From PFJX01 sp963713085 (GTDB lineage Bacteria; Pseudomonadota; Gammaproteobacteria; Burkholderiales; Thiobacillaceae), in assembly GCA_963713085.1 (NCBI GenBank), contig CAVQKQ010000014.1, forward strand, positions 61,072-125,071: a DNA stretch of 64,000 nucleotides, in the 5' to 3' direction. The translations under genes and the position numbers were made by a program. Shown here piece after piece: positions 16,923 through 28,700 of the stretch (position 1 is its first letter; the number at the start of each line of letters is the position of its first letter). Under the pieces are notes generated by a model. It saw only the letters and a program-made list of their open reading frames with translations, was not told the DNA's origin and did no database searches.

Positions 16923-17684
16923 ATGGGCCACACTGCGATCGACCAACTCGTTCTGTTCGTCGCCGCCCTCGCCGCCAACGGTTTCTCGGCCCTCTCGGGC
17001 GGTGGGGCGGGATTGATCCAGTTTCCCATGCTCATCTTCCTGGGTCTGCCCTTCGCCATCGCCCTGGCAACCCACAAGATCGCGACGGTATTCCTCGGCC
17101 TCGGCGCGGCGATACGGCATCTGCGGGAAAGCCATCTGGAACGGCGCGTTTCCCTGGTGATCCTGGCCGCCGGGCTGCCCGGCGTTGTCCTGGGGGCCGC
17201 CACCATCCTGCGGGTGCCGGAGCGCCCCGCCACCCTGGTGCTGGGGGCGCTCACCATGGGATTGGGCGTCTATTCCGTCCTGAAGCCCCGCCTGGGCATG
17301 GAATACCGTCCCCACAACCAGACCGGACGGGGCCTGGTGTTCGGCGCCCTGGGCCTGTTCGCGGTGGGCTTCATGAACGGCTCCATCACCTCCGGCTCGG
17401 GACTGTTCCTGACCCTCTGGCTGATCCGCCATTTCGGCCTGGATTACAAGCGGGCCGTGGCCTACACCATGATGCTCGGGGGCGTGTTCTGGAACGGCGC
17501 CGGCGCCTTGGTGCTGGGCGTCCTGGGCACCGTGGCCTGGAGCTGGATGCCGGCGCTGCTGCTGGGCGCCGTCATCGGCGGCTACCTGGGCAGTCACATG
17601 GCCATCACCAAGGGCAATCTCTGGGTCAAGCGGGCGTTCGAGATCGCCACCATCGCCATCGGCTTGAAGCTGTTGATCGGCTAG
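16923..17684 (+). CDS. TauE/SafE (TSUP) family membrane permease
   Basis: This 253-residue protein has about seven or eight hydrophobic segments and the internal repeat of the TSUP family (ALSGGGAGLIQFPMLIFLGL near the start, GFMNGSITSGSGLFLTLWLI in the second half). Family members export or import sulfite, sulfoacetate or other small organosulfur anions. The substrate cannot be read. It follows the DUF190 gene by 34 bp. Confidence 0.88.
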   Translation: MGHTAIDQLVLFVAALAANGFSALSGGGAGLIQFPMLIFLGLPFAIALATHKIATVFLGLGAAIRHLRESHLERRVSLVILAAGLPGVVLGAATILRVPERPATLVLGALTMGLGVYSVLKPRLGMEYRPHNQTGRGLVFGALGLFAVGFMNGSITSGSGLFLTLWLIRHFGLDYKRAVAYTMMLGGVFWNGAGALVLGVLGTVAWSWMPALLLGAVIGGYLGSHMAITKGNLWVKRAFEIATIAIGLKLLIG

Positions 17685-18030
17685 GTCGCACGCGCGGGAA
17701 TGTGGCCTCTGCCAGATGGCATCGCTATCGTGCCGGATCATGATGGGTTCCGGCGTCGTCGTCGAAGGAATCCAGTCCCAAAGCAAGGCGGGGGAGACAA
17801 ACTTCGGCAATTGGCGGCAACCCGATGCCCAGCCTTCTCCCACCCAGGCCGACAGCGCATCAGACCTGTATTCGATGGGCGGCCGGACACGCACGACATC
17901 GTCCCTCTTCATCCTCGAATTAGCCAAAAGGCATATGCCTAGTACTTTTGCGGAATTGAAGCAGCCAAGCTGGTTGGCTTAGGGTGCGGGTACAACATCG
18001 CTCGCGACGCTGAATAAATCACTGAATCAA
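17685..18030 (+). other. Intergenic stretch without a recognised gene
   Basis: No supported gene, RNA or promoter is seen here. An open minus-strand frame crosses it from within the TauE gene, but most of that frame is the antisense of tauE and the rest matches no family I know. The stretch marks the start of the accessory region and may hold eroded sequence. Confidence 0.4.
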
Positions 18031-18174
18031 ATGGGTCTGAGTCATTTATCAAGCTACAGGGCGAATGCGCTAGGTGAAGCGGACCCAATACTGACTCAAC
18101 ATCCCGAATATGAATTACGCGGCATGGGGCAAGACCAGCGGCAATCTACCTATCGCGCATTGTTCGAGGCATAG
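18031..18174 (+). pseudogene. RAYT (REP-associated tyrosine transposase) internal fragment
   Basis: In frame from 18031, the translation LSSYRANALGEADP, then LTQHPEYELRG, then STYRALFEA, matches the conserved region after the catalytic Tyr in Y1-type RAYT transposases (usual form WSSYRANALGE...HPLYL...YRALF). The catalytic HUH and Tyr regions upstream are missing, and a stop follows at 18172. It is an inactive remnant; the C-terminal piece lies at 18901-19044, across an IS481 fragment. Confidence 0.7.
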
Positions 18175-18202
18175 ATGGAGCCGTAAACGCTGACGGCACT
18201 CA

Positions 18203-18934
18203 GTGCGGTCCTGCTCCGCCCTGCACCGCTGCCTGAAGCGCCATGGCGTCTCGACCCGTCCCGAGACCGAAACGGCGAAGCGGGCGACCAAGCCCTTCAA
18301 GGCCTACCAACCGGGCTACCTGCACGTGGATGTGAAGTACCTGCCCCAGATGGGGGACGAGACCGCCCGACGCTACCTGTTCGTGGCCATCGACCGGGCC
18401 AGCCGCTGGGTTTACCTGGCCATCAAGCCCCACAAGACGGCGGCGGCGGCCAAGTCCTTCCTGAACGCTTTGCACAAGGCCTGTCCGATCCGGATCAGCA
18501 AGGTCCTGACCGACAACGGCAAGGAGTTCACCGACCGCCTGTTCGGCTCCCGGGATCGCAAGGCGACGGGGGAGCACGAGTTCGACCAGCTGTGCCTGGC
18601 CCTGGGCATCGAACATCGCCTGACGAGGCCCCGGACCCCGCAGACCAACGGCATGGTGGAGCGCTTCAATGGAAGAATCGCGGATGTCCTGAGAACCCAT
18701 CATTTCCGTTCCGGCGAGGAATTGGAGACCGCCCTCATGCGCTACGCCTGGCTATACAACCATCAACTGCCGCAAAAGGCCTTGGGCCATATCGCGCCCA
18801 TCCAAGCCTTGAAAAACTGGCAGGATTCTCACCCCCACCTCTTCGTCAAACGCGTGGTTAATCTGCCGGGAACGACAACTAGGCGTCGATTACGGGGGAC
18901 AGCCGGTTTAAAACAGAAATCGAGGCGGAATTGA
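18203..18934 (+). pseudogene. 5'-truncated IS481-family transposase
   Basis: The frame encodes an rve-type DDE catalytic domain: D in YLHVDVKYL, D in VLTDNGKEF and E in NGMVERFNGR, then the family C-terminus GHIAPIQALKNW. The N-terminal helix-turn-helix (about 90-120 residues) is absent and a stop lies just upstream of the GTG, so the copy is 5'-truncated. Its last about 15 codons appear to read into the flanking RAYT sequence. It is probably not mobile by itself. Confidence 0.8.
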
Positions 18935-19044
18935 GTCGGCACATACAACCGTTGCCGCGTGGCCGGCCGAAGAAAGAAGTGGGCTTGGGAATGACAAAAG
19001 AGAGAACGAATATGCAAATGCCATTGTTGGGAGGTGGTAAATGA
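18901..19044 (+). pseudogene. RAYT transposase C-terminal fragment
   Basis: Translation from 18901 gives SRFKTEIEAELSRHIQ followed by PLPRGRPKK, the usual end of RAYT proteins (RF.AEIE..L.R....GRP.K). It is in a different frame from the IS481 transposase that overlaps it. With the fragment at 18031-18174 it brackets the IS481 remnant, so the IS entered a RAYT gene. Confidence 0.65.
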
Positions 19045-19144
19045 CTCCGACCCCATTTCTTCCCAGCGCTTATGGGCATGCCAGCGCACGATGCCTAATC
19101 GAACCTGATGGCAAGCGGAATGGTTTTCAGAAAGGTAATGTCAA

Positions 19145-19738
19145 TTGATTGGGCCAATCGTATTCGGAGCGGCACTGCTGTACTTGCTCATTTCCATTTC
19201 GGTAGTGCGTGGAGCAATCCGTTTCGCCCGGAGAAGGGGCAGGAGCGCGAAATGGTGGGGTTGGGGCGCAGCGCTGGTGATGTACATGATCCCGTTCTGG
19301 GACTTGCTTCCGACAGTGGCTACACATCAATACTACTGCGCCAAGGATTCCGGGTTCTGGGTCTACAAAACGGTGGATCAGTGGAAGGTTGAGAATCCAG
19401 GGGTGATGGAGATGCTGGTGGCGAATAAGGTCACGCCTTCCACCAGACAGGGGGATATGCGAAATTTCACGGATACCGATTTCTTAAATCAGCGTATCAA
19501 TAATGTTCTTAAGAAAAGTGGGCCGTATCTGTTTAACCAGTGGCGATGGGAGCAAGAGGTGGTGGACAGCAAAACCAACGAAGTATTGGCGCGGTCTGTG
19601 GATTTTTCTACAGGTAATGGAAATATCGGCGGAGAGCCTCCACTTAGATTCTGGCTTCAGAGTGACGGATGCACTGGTGGGAGTGCAGTCAATGATTCTC
19701 GATTCCTTGCGTTTAGACATCAATTTCTGGGGAGATAA
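19145..19738 (+). CDS. Hypothetical membrane-anchored protein upstream of the RTX gene
   Basis: This 197-residue protein starts at a TTG with AAAGG about 9 nt upstream. Residues 4-21 and about 37-57 are hydrophobic, giving a hairpin of two membrane segments with a basic loop (RFARRRGRSAKWW). The remaining about 140 residues, with three cysteines, would face the periplasm or cytoplasm. I do not recognise the family. It ends 2 bp before the giant RTX gene, whose SD lies in its last codons, so the two are surely cotranscribed. A role in RTX handling or self-protection is possible but unsupported. Confidence 0.65.
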   Translation: MIGPIVFGAALLYLLISISVVRGAIRFARRRGRSAKWWGWGAALVMYMIPFWDLLPTVATHQYYCAKDSGFWVYKTVDQWKVENPGVMEMLVANKVTPSTRQGDMRNFTDTDFLNQRINNVLKKSGPYLFNQWRWEQEVVDSKTNEVLARSVDFSTGNGNIGGEPPLRFWLQSDGCTGGSAVNDSRFLAFRHQFLGR

Positions 19739-19740
19739 AA

Positions 19741-22700
19741 ATGAGCACCATTCAAGAATTGTTTCAACAGGCGCAGTTGGCTGAGGCAGCATATGCAAAT
19801 TTACGAGACAGTGCCGGCAATATAATTACTGATGTTATTGGCGCAAAAACTGCCCTTAAAGCTGAAGGCTTCAGCGAACCCCAAGCCACCGAATTCCTAA
19901 AACAATGGCGTGTAGTAGATCAATCCCCACCATTGGGTTTTTTCGGCAACGGATTTTCCGCAACGCTGTTCGAGAGGCTGGATGCGAACCAGCAACCGAC
20001 CGGGCAATACACGCTGTCAATTGCCGGATCAGTTTCGCCGATTGATTTTGCCAACGATTTGCTCGATTTGAACTCAGGCGGGGTAGCCTATTTCCAAGTG
20101 CAGTCCATGATTAACTATGTCCTGCGCCTGCAAGCGGGCAGCACGGGCACCACCCGGCAGGTTGAGCTGCTCACCGGAGCGACTGCCCCCTCATTGACCA
20201 GCACGTTTGTTAGCGGCATCGGCCCCGGCATCACCCCCAGCCAGTTGACGATTACCGGGCATAGCCTGGGCGGTTTTCTGGGGCAAGTGTATCAACGGAT
20301 ATTTGGCAGCGCAGGCGTCTACACTTACAACGCGCTTGGCTTGGTCAGACAGAATGCCCCGGTTTTTGACCAGTTGACCAGCTTGCTGGGATTGCCTGCC
20401 GGTAGCTATAGCTCCGGCCCAGGCGAGAATCTGCTTGTACCAGGCGAACCGGCCCAGTTGATCGGCACCGTGCAGGGCAAACCACAGATACAAATATTTA
20501 CTGAGACGGAAAGCGCAACGATCAATCCGATCGACACGATTCCTGCGCACAAGGTGGGACCCGTCACCAACTCCCTCGTCCTCTACGATCTATTTGCGAT
20601 GCTTGATCCCTCACTCAACACCGCCAACCCGGCAGACGGGATAGACATGATCACCGCCATCCTCAAAGCCGCCAGCGCCGATCCATCCCTGAGTCTGGAA
20701 GCGACTCTGGACAAATTACGCACCCTGATCCTCGGCCCTTATTCGGCGGGAACGGTGCCAGAGGACCGGGACAGCCTGTACGCCAACATCGGCGAACTGC
20801 AAACAGCCCTGGCGACGCAACCCGCTCGCACCATTGTAACCCTAGCCAGCCTGAGCCGCGACCAGATGGCCGCCCTCGCCCAAACCGACATCGCCTACCG
20901 CTATGCCCTGGTCAACCTCGCCCCGTTCGCCTTGACGGGTGACGACAGCCTCTACGCTCAGCACAACACCAACGGCGAACTCGACCTCTACGACCCGGCC
21001 ACCGGTCAGGGCGCCCTCACCGACCTCTACCTGCAAGACCGGGCGGCCATGCTGGACTGGGTTATGCAGTTCAACACCGAGGACATCCCACCGGCTGCCA
21101 CACCGTTCGGCGACACCTTCTTCAAGCTCGGCAGCTTCGGTGACCGCTACTACTTCGAGGACGAGACCACCCACACCCAAATCCGCCTCGGCGAGACCGT
21201 TGACCTCCTGCAGCCCCCCACGGATTTCCGCCACATCGCCTTCGGCTCAGACGCCGGCGAGACCCTCACCGGCGACGCCAAGCCCGACCATCTCTATGGC
21301 ATGGGCGGGGACGACATTCTGATCGGCAACAATGGTAGCGACCATCTTGAAGGTGGGCAGGGATACGACACCTACGTCATCAATTCCGGCGATGGCCTCG
21401 ACACCGTGCTGGACAGCGATGGGTCGGGGGTGGTGGTCCTGGACGGCATCCAGGCCCAAGGCAAGGCGAGCGTGGCGGAAGCGGGCAACTGGGTGCAACT
21501 GGATGCCAACACATGGCAAGACAATGAACACGACCTCACCTACCAACTCATTACCCAGGCAGACGGTACGCAGGACCTCTACCTGATGGGCGGTGACGAG
21601 GGTACCCGCATCAAGAACTGGCATGGCGGTGACCTGGGCATCGACCTGGGGCCAGGCGGTACCGCCCCCACACCCATCTACGGTCTCACCCTCACCGGCG
21701 ATCTCGCTCCCATCGACTTCGATCCTGTCAACCCCGGCGTGCAGCCCAATACCGATGCCTTGGACAACGTCATCACCGATCCCGACATGGCCGAGCCGGG
21801 TCGGGCCGACGCCCTCTACGACAGCACCGGCAACGATAAGCTTCTGGGCCTCGCCGGAGACGACATCCTCTATGCCTGGCGAGGTGGTGATGACCGCTTG
21901 GAGGGTGGTACCGGCAACGACATTATTGATGCCGGCCCCGGCGACGACATTGCCACCGGCAACGCCGGGCAGGACCTGATCTGGGGTGGCACCGGCGCCG
22001 ACCGGCTCTATGCGCAGGACGAGCAAGCCCTGGACACCGCCCTCCTGGCTGGCGAGACCCAGGCCGGCAGCGGTCTCAAAGGCGACCTCCTCGACGGGGG
22101 AGACGACAACGACAGCCTGGTGGGCGATGACGGCAACGATACCCTGGCGGGCGGCGCCGGCAGCGACCTCCTGCTCGGCGGCGGTGGCGACGACAACCTC
22201 ATGGGCGATGACGCCCTGTCAAACGCCAACCTGGACTGGAGCTTTACCCGCAACATCGTCACTGACGCCAACGGCACCGAATACCAACGGATCTACTATA
22301 ACGTCAACGCCACCGAATCGGCCAACGGCGGCGCCGATGTGCTCTACGGCGGGGCCGGCAACGACTGGCTTTTCGGCCAGAACGGCAATGACGTCCTGGA
22401 CGGTGGCACCGGCGACGACGTCCTGTTAGGCGGCGCGGATGCCGATGTGCTGTTGGGCCAGGGCGGAAACGACGTGCTGATCGGCGACGATTCCTCGCTC
22501 CCCGCCAACCGGCACGGAGACGACTACCTGGATGGCGGCGACGGCAATGACCAGTTATGGGGCGGTGGGGGTTCGGATCAACTCATGGGCGGAGCGGGTG
22601 ATGACATCCTATGGGGCCAGGGTGGAGACGACACGCTTGACGGCGGCGCGGGTCAGGACTGGCTGATGGGCGATGACCTGGGTGTGCCGGGCACGCAACA

Positions 22701-25700
22701 TGGCGCCGACACCCTGCAAGGCGGCAGCGGTGATGACTACCTGTTCGGGCAAGGCGGCGACGATATCCTGAGAGGTGGTCAGGGCAACGACTACCTGCAA
22801 GGCGACGATGGCGGGCTGGCCGGGGAATTCCACGGCAACGACACGCTGTATGGCGATGAGGGCGATGACACCCTGATCGGAGACGGCGGCAACGACATAC
22901 TTAATGGCGGCGAGGGCAATGACACACTGATCGGAGACAATGCCTCCAACCAGCCGTTGGCGGCGGAATACCAGGGCAACGACACCCTGCTTGGCGGCGC
23001 GGGTAGCGACCAACTGCTGGGCGGCGGCGGCAACGACATGCTGATCGGCGGCACCGGTCTCGACTACCTGGACGGCGGCAGCGGGGACGACGTTTATCGG
23101 TTCGAATTAGGTGACAGCCCCCTGATCAGCGGCACCGCCGAAGGCGTCAACGATACCGACGGCGTCAACCGCATTGAGTTCGGTGCCGGCATCAGCGCGG
23201 CAAATGCCAATATCCTGCAATTCGGCCAGGACATGGCGCTCAACTACAGCGGGACCGATTGGCTGTGGATCTACGGCGGCTTCAACGGTGCGATCCAAGA
23301 TTTCCACTTCGCCGATGGGCAGGATCTCAACTGGATGCAGTTGATCGGCCAAGCACTGCACAATCCGGTCATCATTAGCACCACCGATTCCGGCGCCGTA
23401 ATGGTCGGCGGCGCGGCAAACGACACGTTGAGCGCTACGGGCGGGGGAGGCACCTTCTCCGGCGGGCAGGGCAACGACACGCTCAGCGGCGCGGGTGGCA
23501 ATAATATCTACCTATACAGCCTGGGCGACGGCACGGACCACGTTGTGGATACCGGTGGACTGGTGGACGCCGACGGCAACCCATTGCCCAACGTGCTCAG
23601 GTTTGGCGACGGCATTACTGCGGCGGACCTCTCGCTCGGCCTTGGATCCCTTGTCATCCGGGTGGGAACGGACCCCAACGACACGATCCATATCGGCAAT
23701 TTCAACCCCAACGACGTCTATGGGCAGCGGGCCATCGATTGGTTCGAGTTTTCCGACGGTACGGCGCTGAGCTATGAGGAACTGTTATCCAAAGGTTTCG
23801 ACCTGGGAGGGACGGCTGGGAACGATGTGATCAGTGGCACCAATATTGCAGACCGGATCGAAGGTGGCGAGGGAAACGATACCCTAAACGGGGGTTATGG
23901 CGATGACACCTACCTGTTTGACCTCGGCGATGGAGTGGACACTATCAATGAGGCTCCAGACATCGGCTCCACTGACGTGCTCAAGTTTGGCCCCGGCATC
24001 GATCCGGCCGACATCACCATTATTGGCGATGGCCAAAACCTAGAACTCATCCACGCCAATGGCAGTGATAAGGTCATCATCAACAACTGGTTTGCCAACT
24101 CTAATAGCTACTACAAATTGGAACAGGTCGAGTTTGCCGACGGCACCCAGTGGACCCAGTCGCAGCTCACCGCCATGATTGTGAACCTCACTGGCACAGC
24201 CGGCGACGACACCATCGATGGCTCTGACCGCGACGAAACCCTGAACGGCCTAGCCGGGAATGACACCCTCAACGGTGGCAATGGCAACGACACCTACTTG
24301 TTTGATCTGGGGGGTGGGGTGGACACCATCAACGAGATCGACGGTAATGCATTTCTTGATGTGCTCAAGTTTGGTTCAGGTATCACTCCTGCTGATATCA
24401 CATTTGTCCGGAACGGCGACAATCTGGAGTTCTTACACGCCAATGGCAACGATAAGGTGATCGTCGCCAACTGGTTTGTGCCGAACCATGACTCTTTCCA
24501 AATCGACAGTGTTGAGTTCACCGACGGCACCCAGTGGACTAAAACGCAGATCAATGCCTTGTTCGAGACCATCACCGGCACGGCCGAGGATGACACACTA
24601 TACGGCTCCGGCCTCGACGAAACCCTCTATGGCCTGGATGGCAACGATACCCTTGATGGTTCTTACGGTAACGACACACTTATTGGCGGTAATGGCAACG
24701 ACACCCTTATGGGGGGGGCTGGCGTTGACATCTACCTATTTGATCTGGGCGACGGGGTGGATACCATCTTCGAAGAACCCGACCACAATTATTCTTACTA
24801 CAACTACTATTCTCAGGGATGGCTCAGGTTCGGGGCTGGCATCAACCCTGACGACATTTCCGTAGAACGTAACGGCACTAACTTGGAGTTCAGTCACGCC
24901 AACGGTAGCGACAAGGTCATTGTCAATAATTGGTTCTATTACAACCCTCAGCCCTGGGGATTTAACTATTTTTACCAACTCGACGGGGTAGAGTTCGCCG
25001 ACGGCACGCAGTGGACCCGGTTACAGCTTACCACCATAGGATTGACCCTTACCGGCACAGTTGGTGACGATACCCTCTATGGCTCGGGCTACGATGAAAC
25101 TCTACATGGCCTAGCAGGCAACGACGTGCTGGGGGGCAGTACGGGAAACGACACCCTCTTCGGTGACGCCGGCGACGACATTCTCTCCGGCGGTGGCGGC
25201 GATGATACTCTGTCAGGCGGTGACGGCAACGATATCCTCTACGACGGTGGCTGGGGAAATGATACCTACCTATTTGACCTCGGCGGAGGGATGGACACCA
25301 TCAACGTGGACTATGGCCAAGGCTATACCGACGTGCTCAAGTTCGGCGTCGGCATCAACCCTAATGACATCACTGTCTCTTTTAATGGCAACAACCTGGA
25401 ACTCAGCCATTCCAACGGGATTGACAAGGTCATCGTCGCCAATTGGTTTCTAGGCTCCACAGGCTATTACCAACTCGACAGAGTGGAATTCGCCGACGGT
25501 ACTCAGTGGACCCAGTCTCAACTCAACACGATGGTCCTCACAATCACTGGCAGTGCAGGGGACGATACCCTGTCTGGCTCAGACCGCGATGAAATTCTGG
25601 ATGGCCTCCCTGGGAACGATACCCTCAATGGCGGCTTAGGCAATGACACGTACCTGTTCGATCAAGGCGGCGGGGTGGACATTATCAACGAGTACGACAG

Positions 25701-28700
25701 TGATTTTTCCACTGACGTGATCAAGTTCGGCGAAAGCATCAACACCGGTGATATCACCGTCTCTCGTGTTGGGGACAACTTGGAGTTCCATCATGCCAAC
25801 GGCAGCGACAAGGTCATTGTCGCCAACTGGTTTCTCAGCACAAACGGCTTGTACTTCAACCAACTTGACTGGGTGGAATTCGACGACGGTACCAAGTGGA
25901 GTGCGGCAACCATCAGCCAGATGCTGTCCAACGCCACACCGACCGGGTACGTCACGCTGAATGGCACGGCCGCCCAGGGGCAAGAGCTCACAGTGACCAA
26001 CACACTGGAGGATGCGGATGGGCTGGGAACGATCAGCTACCAATGGCAGGCTTCGACCAATGGCGCACCTTGGAGCAACATAGCCGGCGCCACAGCAGCC
26101 AGCTTCACCCTCACAGAGTCCCAGGTCGGCCAGCAAGTGCGCGCGGTGGCCAGATACACTGACGGCCACGGCACGGAGGAAGCGGTGACGAGCGAGGCGA
26201 CGGTCGCAGTGGCCAACGTCAACGACGCGCCGATCGCCTCCGCTGCGTTGGCCAACCAGACCGCCACGCAAGGCTTGGCATACAGCTTCACCCTGCCGGC
26301 GAATGCCTTTACCGATCCCGATTTGGCGCATGGAGATGTTCTGAACTACGGCGCCACGAAAGCAGATGGTTCAGCCCTACCTGGTTGGTTGATATTCAAC
26401 CCAGACACGAAAACCTTCAGCGGCACACCAGCAAACGAGGATGTCGGTGCGATCAGCCTGAAGGTCACGGCCACCGACCAGGCCGGGCTTAATGCCATGC
26501 AAATTTTGAACCTGGCCGTGGCAAACGTTAACGACGCCCCGGCCCTGTCCGCCCCCCTGGACGATCAGCAGGCACACGCGGGAACCGCCTTCACTTATCA
26601 GGTGCCGGCAACTGCCTTTGTGGACATCGACGAGGGCGACTTTCTGACCTACAACGCCGCCCTGGCGAATGGCGCGGCCCTGCCAACCTGGCTCAGCTTC
26701 AACGCCGACACCCGAACTTTCAGTGGCACACCTTCCGCCGCGGACGCTGGTCAATTCGACGTCAAGGTCCTTGCCACCGACTCGGGTGGACTGGCGGCAA
26801 TCGACGTCTTCACCCTCGCCATAGATTCTGTCGCCATCACCGGCACGGTAGGCAACGATACCCTATCCGGTTCCGTCAGCAACGACACCCTTCTTGGCTT
26901 GGACGGCAACGATTTTCTGGACGGTGGCGCCGGCGCAGACACTTTGGTCGGCGGAATGGGCGACGACACTTACGTGGTGGACGACGTCGGCGACATGGTG
27001 ACCGAGAACACCGACGAGGGCACGGACACTGTCCAGTCCGGCATCACTTATACACTGGGCGCTAACGTCGAGAACCTCACACTCACGGGCACGGCAGCCA
27101 TCGACGGTACGGGTAACGAGTTCAGCAACATCCTGACCGGCAACAGTGCCAACAACACGCTTACTGGTGGTGTCGGTTCCGATACGCTGATGGGAGGAGC
27201 CGGCGCGGATGTTTACGTGTTCAACCTGGGCGACGGGATCGATACCATCATCGACGATGGCACGGTGGATTCGAACCGGATCGTTTTCGGCCTGGGGATC
27301 ATGCCCAACGACGTCGCCTACTCATTCGATGGCAACACCCTGGTGTTGAGTTATGGCCCCTTGGGCGACGAGTTGCGTTTGCCGAATTTCGACCTTGCCG
27401 GCTTGAATGGCTCGTCCGTGGCCAGCACGCTTCAGTTCGACAATGGTGCCGTTCTTACCCTGGTCGAGTTGTTGGGGTCTGCGTCTGGCGGAGAGAACAC
27501 CGCGCCTACCGTGGGGGAGGCGATTAATCCAATGCTGGTCGAGGAGGATGCGGCATTTCATTTCGTGGTGCCCACACAAACATTCGTGGACCCGGACTCG
27601 GGCGACGAACTGGTGATTGCCGCCACGCTGTCAGACGGCACCACATTGCCGGCATGGCTCGACTATGACGCCGCCACCCAAACGTTCAGCGGAACCCCGG
27701 GTAACGGCGACGTGGGTATGCTAGATGTCCGGCTTACCGCCACGGACATGCAGGGAGCCAGCGTGTCCACGGTGTTCAATTTGAGCGTATTGAACGTCAA
27801 CGATGCGCCGGAACTGGCGGTGCCGTTGGCCGACCAGACAGGGCGGACGGATACGGTGTTTTCCTATCAGGTGCCGGCTGGAGCGTTCACCGATGTGGAT
27901 CCCGGCGACAGTCTGAGCTATGCCGCTGTGCTGGCGGATGGCTTACCCCTTCCCGATTGGTTGGATTTTGACGCGGTAAGCCGAACCTTCATCGGGACTC
28001 CTCCAGTCAGCGCCACAGGGGTTCTTGATATCCGGGTGACCGCTACGGACGAGAGTGGCTCCTTGGCTGAAGATAGCTTCCGTTTGGTTGTTACGCCTGT
28101 AATTGTGCGAGGGGCAAGAATTACTGGAACAAATGGCAACGACAATCTGGCCGGAACCGCTGGAGACGACATCATCAACGGCTTGGGTGGAAACGACATC
28201 ATTGCCGGTGGGGATGGGAACGACGTGATCATGGGGGGCGACGGCAACGACACGCTGATCGGCAACGGTGGCGACGACACCTTCCTGGTCACGGGGCAGA
28301 ACAGCGATTTCGCATACACCACCTACGACGGCGGCGATGGATTCGACACGGTGCTGGGCACGGCGGGGGACGACATTCTCCGGGTCCGGTCCCTCAGCCT
28401 GGCCAACGGCATTGAGCGCATCGACGGCGGGGGCGGAACCAATGTTCTGGCGGGCACGGTTGACAACAACCTTATAGACATCCGCGGCATCGAGTTGGTG
28501 AACATTGCCCGTATTGACGGCGGACGTGGCAACGACACCCTCATCGGCGATGACGGCGCCAACATCCTGGTGGGGGGCGACGGCAACGACACGCTGATCG
28601 GCAACGGTGGCGACGACACCTTCCTGGTCACGGGGCAGAACAGCGATTTCGCATACACCACCTACGACGGCGGCGATGGATTCGACACGGTGCTGGGCAC

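Noticed and set aside
16917..17927. A 336-codon minus-strand frame across tauE and the gap after it
   Set aside because: Most of it is the antisense of the TauE/SafE gene and its translation is low-complexity and Gln/Gly/His-rich; the part outside tauE matches nothing I know.
21330..23060. CRISPR-like periodicity in the RTX gene
   Set aside because: The repeats are codon-based RTX nonapeptides (about 27 bp) in one long frame, without constant repeat and unique spacer structure.
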